A DNA stretch of 64,000 nt from Kalmusia sp. IMI 367209 (taxonomy: Eukaryota > Ascomycota > Dothideomycetes > Pleosporales > Didymosphaeriaceae). Position numbers and translations under genes: made by a program. The stretch is taken from the NCBI GenBank assembly GCA_027946365.1, contig JAPEUQ010000012.1:372001-436000 (forward strand). The letters run 5' to 3'. Shown here piece after piece: positions 33,407 to 45,713 of the stretch (position 1 is the first letter of the stretch; the number at the start of each line of letters is the position of its first letter). The notes beneath the pieces were generated by a model that saw only the letters and a program-made list of their open reading frames with translations, ran no database searches and was not told where the DNA came from.

Positions 33407-34011
33407 CTACCAAAAACGGACATTTTTATTGATCCAGTAACCCCACGTCTTCCTCCTCGCTTCTTCTAACCGCCTCGTTTCTTCTAGTCTCTCTTGTTCC
33501 TCTCGTGCTCTTCTCCGTGCTTCTTTCTTTGCTTCGATGCTGGCGCGTTTCTTCTCCATCAATTCCTGTGCTTGCTTCATGCCATCCTTTTCCTTTCGCC
33601 GGTAGTACTGGCATACTTGGTAATGTACACACGATGTCGCGCACCAGGCCGCTACTGCGTAATTCGAACATGTTATAATAGGTCCTGGTCCCGTCGTTAG
33701 CCCTTACCCTCTCCTACAGATACGCCGCGTTCCCCAACGCCGAGATGCATACTTGACATTACAGCCCCAACCATGTATCCCACGAACCCAGAGCTTAGCC
33801 CTGTCAGTTGACTGTCGCGCACACATGGCCGCTTGTGGAAGTTGAGATAGTAATCTGCGGGGAGATTTCGGACGACGTCGATGTATGAGGGGTTATCGTC
33901 GACGCGCTGGCCACCGGCTGTATGGGCGGTGCCTCCGGGCATTACGTTTGCGGGGGCGCGGGGAGGTGCTGGAGAGGTGGCATTAGGAGATTCCCGCGTG
34001 TCGTCTGCCAT
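33407..34011 (-). CDS. cox20: Cytochrome c oxidase assembly protein COX20
   Basis: Two exons, 34011-33753 and 33654-33407, with a 98-nt intron (GTATGC...CGCAG, phase 1); 168 residues. The gene is easy to miss because its second exon lies in a frame shadowed by a longer spurious ORF. LPADYYLNFHKRPCVRDSQL is the COX20 block before the first helix. Two transmembrane helices follow (GLSSGFVGYMVGAVMS and AAWCATSCVHY), then YYRRKEKDGMKQAQELMEKK and a long charged helix. COX20 is a mitochondrial inner-membrane chaperone that presents COX2 for maturation and assembly. It shares a 491-nt divergent promoter with POL2. Confidence 0.85.
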
Positions 34012-34305
34012 TGTGGTGGTGTGAGACTGGGTCCTGGACGGAAAGGTTGGGTTGATATAATCCTCTTCTTTTGATTCCTAAACTCTCTCGACTCGAATGC
34101 AATCCTTGGCAATTCGGTGTCTGGGTAGGTTTCCGGGGGAGTGGATGTGTCAAGGGGATGGGTCTCGCAATGTGGTTCGATGCGCGTGGACACTGGCATC
34201 ATGGACTTTTTTCGGCAAGGCTAGAGCCGCCAAGCAGAGACCCGCTTTTCAGCTTAGACCACATCCATTAACGCCGTGACAGGGAAGACGCGGTGCGCAC
34301 GCGAA

Positions 34306-34311
34306 ACGCGT
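34306..34311. promoter_or_regulatory. MluI cell-cycle box (ACGCGT) upstream of POL2
   Basis: ACGCGT lies 192 nt upstream of the POL2 start codon in the COX20-POL2 divergent promoter, embedded in further CGCG-rich sequence. In ascomycetes this is the MBF site of S-phase replication genes, which fits POL2. Motif evidence only. Confidence 0.55.
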
Positions 34312-34502
34312 CCAGCCAACGCGCTTATGCCCATTTGCAGCTGCACCACGCTTCGAGCTCTGCATCAACACCACCCCTTCCGCCGCAACCCTCGACGCCG
34401 ATCCTCGACACCCGGCCTGCTTTACTCTTCGATTGTTCAAATGATACCCTGAAATATTCTCTATTTGCTTTAATCCACCTTTACCTCCTTTCCGCATAAA
34501 CA

Positions 34503-37500
34503 ATGGCGCCGCGACGGGCAGGCCAGCCCTTCAGACGGGTTGGCAGAGGGGGGAATGCTTCGTATGGACCTCGGAAACCAAAGACGGTCGAAGCCTCTTC
34601 GCTACGCTCCACGGAAGCCACCTCACAGAACGACAAGGTCGAATTCACACGCCTCGCGAACCGCATCGATGAGTCCATGGGCTTTCCCCGTTACGAAGCC
34701 GGCAAAAAGCGTATAGGATGGCTCGTAAACATGCACTCAACAACGGTCGAAGACGAGAATGTGCCGGGTGGGAGAGCGGGTGTGGATTACTACTTCATTG
34801 GCGAGGATGGCGACACATTCAAGGCGACGCTAGAGTACGACCCGTATTTCCTGGTCGCCGTGCGGAAGGGACGAGAGCCCGAGGTGGAAGAGTGGTGTCG
34901 AAGAGCATTTGAGGGGCTTGTCAAGGGCATGAAGAGAGTGGAGAAGGAAGATCTGTCTATGCCGAACCATCTCACGGGGTACAGGCGGACGTTTCTGCAA
35001 CTCAGTTTCGCGAACGTGAGCGATTTGCTCGCCGTCCGAAAGGTCCTCTTGCCGCTTGTGGAGAAAAATAAGAAGAATGTTAATGCAATGGACACGTATG
35101 CCGAGGTGGCCAGGTCAGTATTACTCGGTGCGTATGCGAGGGAACGATGTGCTAATTCTTGGTAGTGCGAATGCTGGCTTTGACATCTTTGACGACGATT
35201 ACGATTATGAGAGACGGCCTACTGCGACGATTGATGCGAGCGATTTTATAATAGATATCCGAGAATACGATGTTCCCTACCATGTACGAGTAGCTATCGA
35301 CAAAGGTATGTGAGTCTAAGTTGCCGAGGGCTCTTGACTGACGACTACCTAGATGTGAGGATTGGAAAGTGGTATTCAGTCGAAGCGAAACACGGCGTAA
35401 TATCCTTAACCTGTATAGAAGACCGATTAACACCTGCGGACCCCGTGGTCATGGCCTACGATATCGAGACGACTAAACTTCCACTGAAGTTCCCCGACCC
35501 AGTCATCGACCAAATCATGATGATTTCGTATATGATCGATGGGCAGGGTTTTCTCATCACCAATCGAGAAATTGTGTCTGAAGACATCTCTGACTTCGAT
35601 TACACACCGAAACCGGAATACCAGGGCCCATTTATGATTTTCAACGAGCCAGATGAGAAGGGGGTCATAGAACGGTTTTTCGAACACATTAAGGAAGCTA
35701 AGCCAACGGTTATAGTCACCTACAACGGTGACTTTTTCGATTGGCCTTTCGTTGAAGCCAGGGCTAGTGTCCTTGGAATCGACATGTATCAGGAAATCGG
35801 CTTCCGGAAGAACAGTGAGGATATTTATCAGTCCGACCACTGTGCGCACATGGATGCTTTTTCGTGGGTGAATCGAGATAGTTACCTACCACAAGGAAGT
35901 CGTGGTCTCAAGGCCGTCACAGTGGCTAAACTAGGCTATGATCCAGACGAGCTGGATCCCGAGTTGATGACACCGTAAGTATATACGTAAGAGTTTGCTA
36001 TTCTATGCTAACGTGAGAAGGTACGCAAGCGAACGACCTCAGATCCTTGCCGAATACTCCGTTTCCGACGCCGTAGCAACATATTATCTGTACATGAAAT
36101 ATGTACACCCATTTATCTTCGCTTTGTGCACAATTTTGCCACTGGGACCTGACGACACGTTGAGAAAGGGTACGGGTACTTTATGCGAGATGTTGCTGAT
36201 GGTGCAGGCGTATCAGCAGGGTATCGTTCTTCCGAACAAGCACCAAGCACCAAAAGAGGCATTCTGGGAAGGCCATCTGCTTGAGTCCGAGACTTACGTC
36301 GGAGGTCACGTCGAAAGTATCGAAGCTGGTGTCTTCCGCAGTGATATCCCGTACAATTTCGCCGTCGATCCGAAGGCTATCGATGAGCTCCTTGGCGACT
36401 TGGATGAGGCGCTTAAGTTCAGCGTTGAAGTCGAAGAGAAGAAGAAGATGGAGGACGTGACGAACTACGATGAGGTCAAGGCGCAGATTACGGAGAAGTT
36501 ACTGCAATTGAAGAATACTCCGAATCGAAATGAGAGGCCACTCATCTACCATTTGGACGTCGCGTCTATGTATCCGAATATTATGACAACGAATCGACTG
36601 CAGCCGGATTCTATGATCAAGGAGTCAGATTGCGCAGCATGCGACTTCAACCGCCCAGGAAAGACATGCGATCGAAGGATGCCGTGGGCTTGGAGAGGAG
36701 AGTTCTTACCGGCAAAGCGCGATGAATACAACATGGTTCGAAACGCACTTGAGAACGAGAAATTTCCAGGACGATTCCCGAATTCACCGGCGCGAACCTT
36801 TCAAGAATTGTCTACCGAAGAGCAGGCCACTCTGATCAAGAAGCGATTGCAGGAGTACAGTAAAAAGATTTACCACAAGATCCACGATGCGAAGACGATA
36901 GAGCGAGAGGCCATTATTTGCCAGCGCGAAAATCCGTTCTACATCAATACTGTGCGAGACTTTCGTGACCGACGATACGACTACAAGGGAAAGCAAAAAG
37001 TCTGGAAGGGCAAAACCGAGGCACTGAAATCTGCTGGTGCTCCCGCTTCCGAGGTCGACGAAGCGAAGAAGATGATCGTCCTGTTCGACTCGATGCAATT
37101 GGCCCACAAGGTCATTTTGAACAGTTTCTACGGCTATGTTATGCGAAAGGGTTCACGGTGGTATTCGCTGGAGATGGCAGGTGTCACTTGTCTGACAGGT
37201 GCCCGGATCATCCAGATGGCTCGACAGCTTGTAGAGCGAATTGGACGGCCGCTTGAACTGGATACTGATGGTATCTGGTGTATTCTTCCTGCCACATTCC
37301 CGGAGAACTTCGCCTTCAAGCTGAAAAATGGGAAGAAACTCGCCATCTCATACCCTTGCGTCATGTTGAACCATCTTGTTCACGCTAAGTTCACCAATCA
37401 CCAGTACGAGACGCTAGTTGATGGAGAGACATTCCGTTACGAGAAGCACAGTGACAATTCTATCTTCTTCGAGGTTGACGGGCCGTACAAGGCTATGATC

Positions 37501-40500
37501 TTGCCAACATCCAAAGAAGAGGATAAGAACTTGAAGAAGCGTTATGCAGTCTTTAATCACGACGGTAGCTTAGCTGAGCTGAAGGGTTTTGAAGTGAAGC
37601 GACGTGGTGAGTTGAAACTCATCAAGAACTTCCAAGCCCAGCTTTTCAAGTTCTTTCTAGAGGGTACGACGCTTGTGGAGACGTATGGTGCCGTCGCCAA
37701 TGTTGCAAATCGCTGGCTCGATATTCTCGACACACGCGGTGCTACTCTAGCAGATGAAGAGCTTATCGATCTAATCGTTGAGAACAAAAACATGACGAAG
37801 ACGCTAGAGGAGTACGGCGCGCAAAAATCGACCGCTATCACGACTGCCAAGCGCCTCGCGGAGTTCTTAGGCGAACAGATGGTGAAAGACAAAGGTCTCA
37901 ACTGCAAGTACATCATCTCGGCTCGACCAAAGAACGCGCCTGTCACCGAGCGTGCGGTGCCCATCGCTATCTTCTCAGCTGAAGAGTCCGTTAAGCGTTA
38001 CTTTTTGCGCAAGTGGCTGCGTGAGGACCCAAGTGATATGGACCCTCGAAGCATACTTGATTGGGACTATTACCGGGAACGTCTGGCTTCCGTCATACAG
38101 AAGATCATTACCATACCCGCAGCTCTGCAGAAAGTGAGGAACCCTTGCCCACGAGTGCCACACCCGGAATGGCTTGACCGAAGGATACGGCAGAAGGAAG
38201 ACAAGTTCCAGCAAAAGAAGATGACGGACATGTTCGATAAGAAGGCACTCGCAGATGCTGACACTAATGTGCTTGGAAACCGAATAGCTGCGGATCTTGA
38301 AGACTTCGGCAGTACAGGAAAGAGCTTAGGCTTGTCACAAGTGAAGAGGGGTGTGGTGACGAAAATGGTGACGAAAAGGAAGGAGCCAGAGCCAGCGGTG
38401 CCTGTACAAACGGATCCGTATGCTGCACTACCCAAAGTCATGCCCTCGATCACTGAAGACTACTCCGAATGGCTTATGTACCAAAAGCAGAAGTGGAAAA
38501 TCCAGCGACAACAACGAAAGCGTCGACGACAACTGTTCGGCGAACGAGCCGGTGATGCTATTGATGGCATCGGTGGCCTCATCAGGAACCAAAACGAAAT
38601 GGTATTCATGAGCACCTGGCAACTCGTACAGCTACGCCAGACAGCGACCCCAGGAAAAGTCAAAGCGTTCGTGCTTATTGATAAGAAGATTCGCTCCTTA
38701 GAGATCAATGTACCCCGACATTTGTATTTGAACCTAAGGGGTGAAGATTTACCAGATGTGTCAATTAGCGGGTGCAGTGTCGAAAAGCTTGTCAATCACA
38801 CCCTACCGAACGGCCACCCGTCGATACATCTATTCAAGCTGGAGATGTCAGAGCAAACGTACGTCGATGAGTCAAAGAAGATCGCTGCGCTATTCAACCA
38901 CCCTAGCGTGGAAGGTGTGTACGAGAAGCAAGTACCTCTAAATATCAGAGCTATTTTGGAACTAGGGAGTATCTGCACCTTTGATGAGACGCAGAGAGGC
39001 GTTCTGGGTAAAGGCCTTACCGAAGGTTTCGACCTTTCTGTCCTACGAAGGGTTCCCTCGCAAACTCCCTATCTTTCCGAAGCGCCACTCAGCTATCTCT
39101 ACCTATACCATATCCATAGTGGTGAACGCAATATCTATGTTCTGTTTTCGACAAGGGGAGGTCAGGCTCACATTATCATCCAGAACAAGTCGAGGGATAC
39201 CCAGGGCATGCCGAATGTTGACCGCATCTACCGTGACGCATTGCAGAGGCGCTTAGAAGATCACGGTGGAGAGCAATGGCAGAGTATGATTGAGTACCAA
39301 GACGACATACACTTCCGGACAGTCTCTGTGACGACACGACGAAAAGCACTACTGGAGATCGGTGACGCCATTAAACAGATCAAGAAAACAGATAAGGACA
39401 GCCCGTTTATCGCAGTCATACAGTCACCTAACCACGCTCTTCTATCCCATGACATCTCTGAGCTCAAAGATCTGCCGATCCTACCTTTGAAGTCAGATGA
39501 ATCAGACAAGCAGTTGCCTCAGCTATCGTGGCAATCAGCTGTCGCTAAGCGTCTTGTCGCGCACTACCTCGATCTTGGATCTTGGGTATCGCATCTTACC
39601 GAACTCGCTCGGTATGGCGACATTCCTCTATGTAATCTCGAGTCGAACGACCCGCAATTCTTGATCGACGTTGCGTACGCGAGGCGACTGCAGAAAGAGC
39701 GCGTGATCCTCTGGTGGTCCAGCCAACCAAAGCCCGACCACGCTGGCTATGAGAAGGACGATATTCTCGGGCCGCTGGAGACAGTGGAAATGCCTTCCAT
39801 CAACAATCCTGGCACTTACTCCTCCGTGTGTATTGATCTCAATGTCCGCCATCTCGCCATAAATACGATTCTATCATCCTCCCTGATCAACGATCTGGAA
39901 GGGGCGGACTCGTTTTCCTTCAATCCGGCTGCTCCGTCGTACGACACCACCAATGACGGCACGAATGTCATATACTCTGACAATGCCTTTGCCACGGCAG
40001 GTATAACCGTGCTCCGGGAGATGGTGAAATCATGGTGGGGCGAGGCAGCGAATGGCGATTACATGGCGGATATCATGGTGCAGCATCTCGTGCGTTGGGT
40101 CAGTAGCCCAGGATCTTTCCTTTACGACCGCGCCCTTCACTACTACGTACAAATGATGAGCAAAAAGGCGTTACAACAGCTCATGACAGATTTCAAGCGG
40201 GTCGGGTCGCACATCGTCTTCGCATCGCCCACACGCCTGCTCCTCCAGACGACAAAAGCAGAGGTCGGTAACGCCTATGCCTACGCACAGTACATCCTCA
40301 AGACCATCCAAGCGAAACCGCTGTTCAATTTCCTCGAACTCGAGATCAAGGAATACTGGGATTACCTCGTGTGGTACGACGAGTTCAACTACGGCGGCAA
40401 AGGCTGCGCTCAAATCGTCGAAGAAGAGCGCCAAACCCTGGAAAACATCATGCACTGGCAGCTCGCCACCTTCCTCCCGCCCGACCTACAAAAAGAATTC

Positions 40501-41343
40501 GACTCCACCATCGTCGACTTTATCGAGCTGATGCAAGCACGCAAGCGTCCTGCGCCTGGCCCCGACGGTTCGACACCGCGCCCTACCCAGATCCCCCTCA
40601 AGCCGCTGACCCTGGATCCAAACGAAATGACACACATCCTCCCCAAAACATTCAGCAAGCCGCTGTTCAAGCAGATAGCCACCTGGCTGCGCCGCCAGCA
40701 CGCCGAAATGCGCGTCGAGGACCTGGCAGCCGCATGGGAGTTCCCCAAACTGCCCGGCTCGCACCGCGACCTGCAGAACCCTGTCCTACAGCTCGCAAAG
40801 AGCATCATGCAGGTCCTCAGCTTGGACCGCAGCATCACGCTCGAAGTGCGCCTGCTACGCAAGGACGTCCTCGCCCTCTTCGACGTCAGGGAGTTCAGCG
40901 CCGACGCGGCCTTTCAGAACCCCAGCGCAAGCTTGATGCTGCGCGGCGTCGTGTGCGACGAGTGCACCGCGGAGAAGGACATTGATCTCTGCCGTGACAG
41001 CATCCTCTTGCCTCCGCCGAATTCTGGGCCGGCGGTGGCGCTGCCCAAGTGGAAGTGCGAACACTGCGAGAGCCCGTACGATCTGCTTCGCATCGAGGAG
41101 CAACTCGTGTCGGACGTGCAGAAGATGCTCCTCGAGTGGGCGACGCAGGACTTGAAGTGCGGGAAGTGTAAGCGGTTGAGGTCGAATGAGTTCATGGAGC
41201 ATTGTGCGTGTGCGGGGGAGTGGGTGGCTACGAAGGATAAGGGGGAGATTAGGAAGAGGTTGAAGGTTTATGCTGAGGTGGGGGGTTTCTTTGGGCTGAA
41301 GATGTTGGAGGGGGTTGTGGCGGAATGTCTAGAGGGGTTTTAG
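34503..41343 (+). CDS. pol2: DNA polymerase epsilon catalytic subunit A
   Basis: Leading-strand replicative polymerase with 3'-5' proofreading. Four exons, 34503-35113, 35166-35305, 35353-35974 and 36021-41343, with introns of 46-52 nt; 2,231 residues, the family length. The exonuclease domain carries [15 protein letters not shown] (Exo I) and [17 protein letters not shown] (Exo II). Polymerase motifs are [13 protein letters not shown] (A), [14 protein letters not shown] (B) and ELDTDGIWC (C; pol epsilon has DTDG-type Asp). The inactive C-terminal polymerase-like half follows. At the end are two Cys motifs (CDECTAEKD...CEHC and [18 protein letters not shown]) that bind zinc and the small subunits. 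The frame is clean across 5.3 kb, in contrast to RecQ and SMC4. Confidence 0.97.
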
Positions 41344-41582
41344 GTAGAGTTCTATTATGTGAGTCTTAAGGATTAGGTGAGGTGCATATCTAGGTGCTTA
41401 GGCGTTTTAGAAATATGGGCATAGCGCGGCGTTTCGGTATAAGATTACGCTTTGCTGTTGAATCCATTACGTGTAACTCTGTTCTTTCGGTATACCGATC
41501 CCATTGTGCCGTGACTTGTTAACTAAAATTCTGCATTACAAGAGAATGTCCAGCCTTATAGTTTTGCTCGAGGTACTTGTGA

Positions 41583-42992
41583 TCATCTTTCCCCAGTGTG
41601 ACTACCTTGAGATTGCATACATAGGATGTCTCGCTCGACATCATCGTATGCAGTCTCTACTACACTGACAATTTTCTCCAAATCCTGTTCCGTCACCACG
41701 ATCGCCGGAGCCAACAAGATGTGATCTCCGCGCTCTCCATCAACCACCCCTACGCCAGGGTATATATGAACGCCTAAATCTAAAGCTCTTTGTTGAACTC
41801 TGATACCGAATTGCACATTTGGATCGAAACTCTCTTTCGTAGCTCTATCCTGGACAAACTCGACAGCGAAAAAGCAGCCCCGACCCCTTATATTTCCAAC
41901 AAACCTCTTCTCCCCCAAACGGGAGCAAAGCAGGTTTTGAAGGATGACGCCCATCTTCTTCGAATTCTCGATGAGTCCGTCTCTCTCGACTATCTTCTGC
42001 ACTGCAAGAGCGGCAGCACTGGCGACAGCGTGCGCTTGGAAAGTATACGACTGATATACCTGTCCGCTTCCTTGTTCGATTGTGTCCACGATGTCCTTTT
42101 GCGCCAGAACAGCGGCAATGGGTATGTAACCTGCGCCGAGGCCTTTACCGATGGTTGTAAGATCTGGCACGACACCCTCTTCCTTCCAAGCGAACATGGA
42201 ACCAGTTCTTCCCAGGCCGCACATGATTTCATCGAGGATCATGAGAGCGCCGTGTTTCTCGCATACCCTTTTCATGGCCTGGAAATATCCTGGGGTCGGT
42301 GGAATGCAGCCAGCGACCGAGCCGCTGACAGTCTCAACCACGAACGCGATGACTTTTGAGGGGCCTATGCGCTCGAACTCGTCGTCCAATTCTTGGGCAA
42401 GCCTTGCGACGTAAGCAGCGTCTGTTTCGCCGGCTGCCTTGTATTGGTAAGGATAGCAAGGGCTAACATAGCTGACGTTGGGAGGCAAGATATCTTGATA
42501 GGGCACTATTCGTTTCAAGGCTGTGGTAAGGCTCATTGCACCCATCGTGTTCCCGTGGTACGCCTGTCGTCGAGATATGAAATGCGTCCGTTGCTTCTCG
42601 CCCTTCTCGTAGAAGTACTGCCGGGCAAGCTTCATGGCTGAATCGTTCGCCTCGCTGCCACTCCCCACTAGATATGCCTTCGCAAACCCGTTGCCAGCGC
42701 GAGATATGAGGAAGTCGGCGAGAGCTTCGGCAGAGACCGTCGTGTAAGCTAGCGTGTGGACGTAGCTGAGCTGGTTCATCTGTGCTACTACGGCCTCGAG
42801 TACTTCTTTGTTTCCGTGCCCGATGATGGCGGCTGTGGCTCCTCCCGAGGCATCGATTACGGGTCCCTTGCCTTCGAGATTGATTACGATCCCCGAAGCT
42901 GAAGTCGCGAGGAGTGGCCGTGCCCGCAGCTGATTGTGCAGCAACGTTGGCGGTGGCCGTTCGGACCAGTAGGATGAATCAGCCATCTCCAT
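41583..42992 (-). CDS. Class III (omega) PLP-dependent aminotransferase
   Basis: Single exon; the ATG at 42992 is preferred over an in-frame GTG three codons upstream, giving 469 residues. The fold-type I core is complete: GSGSEANDSAMKLARQYF (cofactor phosphate), ISRRQAYHGNTMGAMSLT, FVVETVSGSVAGC, LMILDEIMCGLGRTGSMFA (Asp contacting the ring N), TTIGKGLGAGYIPIAAVL (Schiff-base Lys), and RGRGCFFAVEFV. The sequence resembles the fungal omega-aminotransferases annotated as GABA, diaminobutyrate or beta-alanine:pyruvate transaminases. The substrate is uncertain. It is divergent from a PhzF-family gene 0.8 kb away, and the two could act in one small-molecule pathway (inference). Confidence 0.9.
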   Translation of the reverse strand: MEMADSSYWSERPPPTLLHNQLRARPLLATSASGIVINLEGKGPVIDASGGATAAIIGHGNKEVLEAVVAQMNQLSYVHTLAYTTVSAEALADFLISRAGNGFAKAYLVGSGSEANDSAMKLARQYFYEKGEKQRTHFISRRQAYHGNTMGAMSLTTALKRIVPYQDILPPNVSYVSPCYPYQYKAAGETDAAYVARLAQELDDEFERIGPSKVIAFVVETVSGSVAGCIPPTPGYFQAMKRVCEKHGALMILDEIMCGLGRTGSMFAWKEEGVVPDLTTIGKGLGAGYIPIAAVLAQKDIVDTIEQGSGQVYQSYTFQAHAVASAAALAVQKIVERDGLIENSKKMGVILQNLLCSRLGEKRFVGNIRGRGCFFAVEFVQDRATKESFDPNVQFGIRVQQRALDLGVHIYPGVGVVDGERGDHILLAPAIVVTEQDLEKIVSVVETAYDDVERDILCMQSQGSHTGER

Positions 42993-43800
42993 AGGCTTCA
43001 CTAGAAGACCAGGAATGCAATTTTTTTTGGATGCAGGCTTTTGGAATGTGGCTTTGAAGGGCTTTGGAGAAGGCTAGCCAAAGCTAAGCGCTTGTGACAG
43101 CACCATGCTCCTTGAAGAGTGTGGGATTTTCCTTCACTGATTGAACAGTCACAAGGCTTGGCTTCGGAGTCGTACATGACATAGGGCGCGCAATATGTGA
43201 CTTCTTCGGTGACAATTGGATTTTGCATCCGTGCAATATCCGTGGCTTTCCGAGATTAGTATTTGCTGTTATTAGGGTTACGTCATTTTGTAACTGCTCT
43301 CTTGCAGATCTACAGAAATGGTTTTCTCTCGTAGAATATGTATCATTGCTATGGGCATACCATATGGAGGACATGAGGGCGCGGCCGTGCTCTGTATCAA
43401 ACCAATTGACCTTTGGTTGCAAGGTTAGGTGGGTGATCTTTGTGACTCAGGTAGCCTTCCCAGTTCTCATCCAACCTTTCGAAGCCATTGAGTCTAGTAA
43501 GTCTCAGAGAGAGTGCCGATATGTATAAAGAATTATCAGCTTCTATTCTCAAGTGCGAGGCAACATTGCCATGGTCGAGGTTCAACGCTCGATGGTAGAG
43601 GTCAAATCGACGACTAAGCCCAATACGGACTAACTCGGATAGTATAGGATAGTAAACGCCGGATAGTACAGGCAGGGAGAAACAGTCATCAAAGCCGCTA
43701 TCGGCAATGTTATACACAATCGGACTAACTACAAGTCCTATGCTTCAATCATCGCAAAACTGTTCAGTTCCATCTACAACCCAAAGCCATTGTGAAAACC
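42993..43800. other. Divergent promoter region between aminotransferase and PhzF-like gene
   Basis: 808 nt. No coding ORF was recognised. A T9 run lies just upstream of the aminotransferase start. Confidence 0.5.
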
Positions 43801-44855
43801 ATGTCTTCAACAGTACCTTTTGGTAAAAATATGCTCCTTTCTGTGTAAAGTAATTTATTTACGAACGGCAGTGACTCTCGATGTCTTCACTCAGAAGAGG
43901 TACAAGTACTGACTCTTTGCATCGGCATCATCGCTGACTCATCCTTTGTAGATTCAAAGGCAACCAGCTTGCCGTCGTGGATGTTACTTCGCGCCCAACG
44001 TCCGCTCAATTGATGCAGACGATCGCTCAAGAATTTGGCTTTTCCGAAACGGTTTTCCTGGATAAGACGGATCCGCACAATGCTCCAAAAATCAACATCT
44101 TCACCCCAGCTTCTGAGATCGAGCTGGCAGGCCATCCAGTCATTGGCACAGGACATGTTCTGTTCCGTAATCTGCTTCAGGGTCACCCTGTCGCTGCTGA
44201 AAATTCGGTTGAGATCATGGCAGTGCAAACAAAGGCTGGCATTGTAGATCTACGCTATGATCCTCAACAACAACTCGTCTCAGCACAGATTCCGCACAAC
44301 GTTCATATCCATTCCAAGGTTGCGGACAAGAAAGACATCATCGCCACCCAGCCATCACTGCCCTCCGCGGCCACCTCGAATATGCGGGATACATACCCGC
44401 TCGTCTCCATCGTCAAGGGCGTCTCGTTCGTTCTGATAGACTGCTCCGAAAACACTACTCTATTCGACTCAGTCAAGCCAGGCCCCAATCCGCAATGCGA
44501 GCTCGACGACGCCTGGTCTCCTTCTTTCATTGGAGTCACGTACTACAAGCTACTCGATCGTCGCTCCAAGGATGGAAAGACTAGTTGGAATTTGCGAGTA
44601 CGCATGATCGCAATCAACCTCGAAGACCCGGCCACCGGGAGCGCGTGTTGCGCGCTGGCATCCTACCTTGCTCTCAGCGCTGGAGGAGCAGATTCTACGC
44701 ACTGCTTCGATATCAGCCAGGGGACGGAAATCGGACGGGATAGTAATATCATCGTTGAGATTACTCTCGATGGGAGCGGTGAGAAGGTAGGGAAAGTGGT
44801 GCTTTCTGGCCATTCTGTGCCTGTCAATCAGGGTAGTATGTTTTTGACAGAATAG
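43801..44855 (+). CDS. PhzF-family isomerase/epimerase-like protein
   Basis: Three exons, 43801-43822, 43872-43899 and 43952-44855, with introns of 49 and 52 nt; 317 residues. The first two exons supply only MSSTVPFVTLDVFTQKR, the expected first strand of the family. FKGNQLAVV and FGFSETVFL place the catalytic Glu (SET-V-F-L). FTPASEIELAGHPVIGTGHV and EDPATGSACCALASYLA are the other two signatures. The fold is a two-domain diaminopimelate-epimerase type. PhzF isomerises an aromatic precursor in phenazine synthesis, but most fungal homologues lack the phenazine pathway and their substrate is unknown; no other phenazine genes are here. Confidence 0.9.
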
Positions 44856-45713
44856 TAAATGCTGAAGATAAGTGGTACGAGCTTCTTGTACGTGAATTAT
44901 GGATGGCTCTTTTTCTGCACACCACAATCTGTAACTGTAACTAAAGAACCCATTCAGTGAGCATTGATCTCTTTCCCAACACCCCCGCATCGCTGTTGCG
45001 GTAGCCTTACCTACGTCCCGAGTGACTAGCGCCGAATTCATTCTTGCCCCACGCCTCTCAATCTAGTAGCGACGTATGTGTTACTATGTGCATGCAATGC
45101 ACCATTCCTGAAACCATGGGAACTGCGCATGTGATGATTTGAGTATGAAAAGTATTGAAAAGTAATTCTATCACATCGTAGCGATCGGATTAGGCTATAT
45201 TAAAACAACATCGTTTCATAAGTATTGTCAGTGGCGTTTTACTAGATCTGTGGTACATTAATATAGAGCAGAATTTTGATTTGTTGTTTTGAGAGCTTTG
45301 ATCTGTTGGCCAATGTGGAAGTGGCTATTTTGTAGAGTAGATGGTTCAAGAATCTACCTTTCTGCTGGATTTGATGGATGATCGCGGCATCAATACAAGC
45401 AAGCATTGATAGGGTGGATAAGATTATAGTAGGCCAACAATTGCAAGTAAAAGCGAGATACTTCAAGAGAAGAGCGGGCTTTTTATATGTTCGAATTTGT
45501 CAGTCTCGAGGGGGACAAAAGGTTTTGGTTAACTCATTTTTTATAACTTCTACTCGGATACCACTTTGCGTCAAAACCCCCTACCAGAATAATGAGTATA
45601 CCTAGGCTTGATTCAGTTGCTCTCATACCACCCGCTTGTGAAGCTGATTTCGTATTCAAAATATCTGTGTCAATGTGTCTCGGCTTCCGGGACACTAAAA
45701 TTCTGCAATAGCA
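44856..45713. other. AT-rich convergent intergenic region
   Basis: 858 nt between the PhzF-like gene (+) and the orphan (-). No coding ORF was recognised. Confidence 0.55.

Noticed and set aside
40371..40985. 204-residue plus-strand ORF inside POL2
   Set aside because: Out-of-frame reading of a GC-rich part of a clean conserved exon; Arg/Pro-rich composition typical of a shadow.
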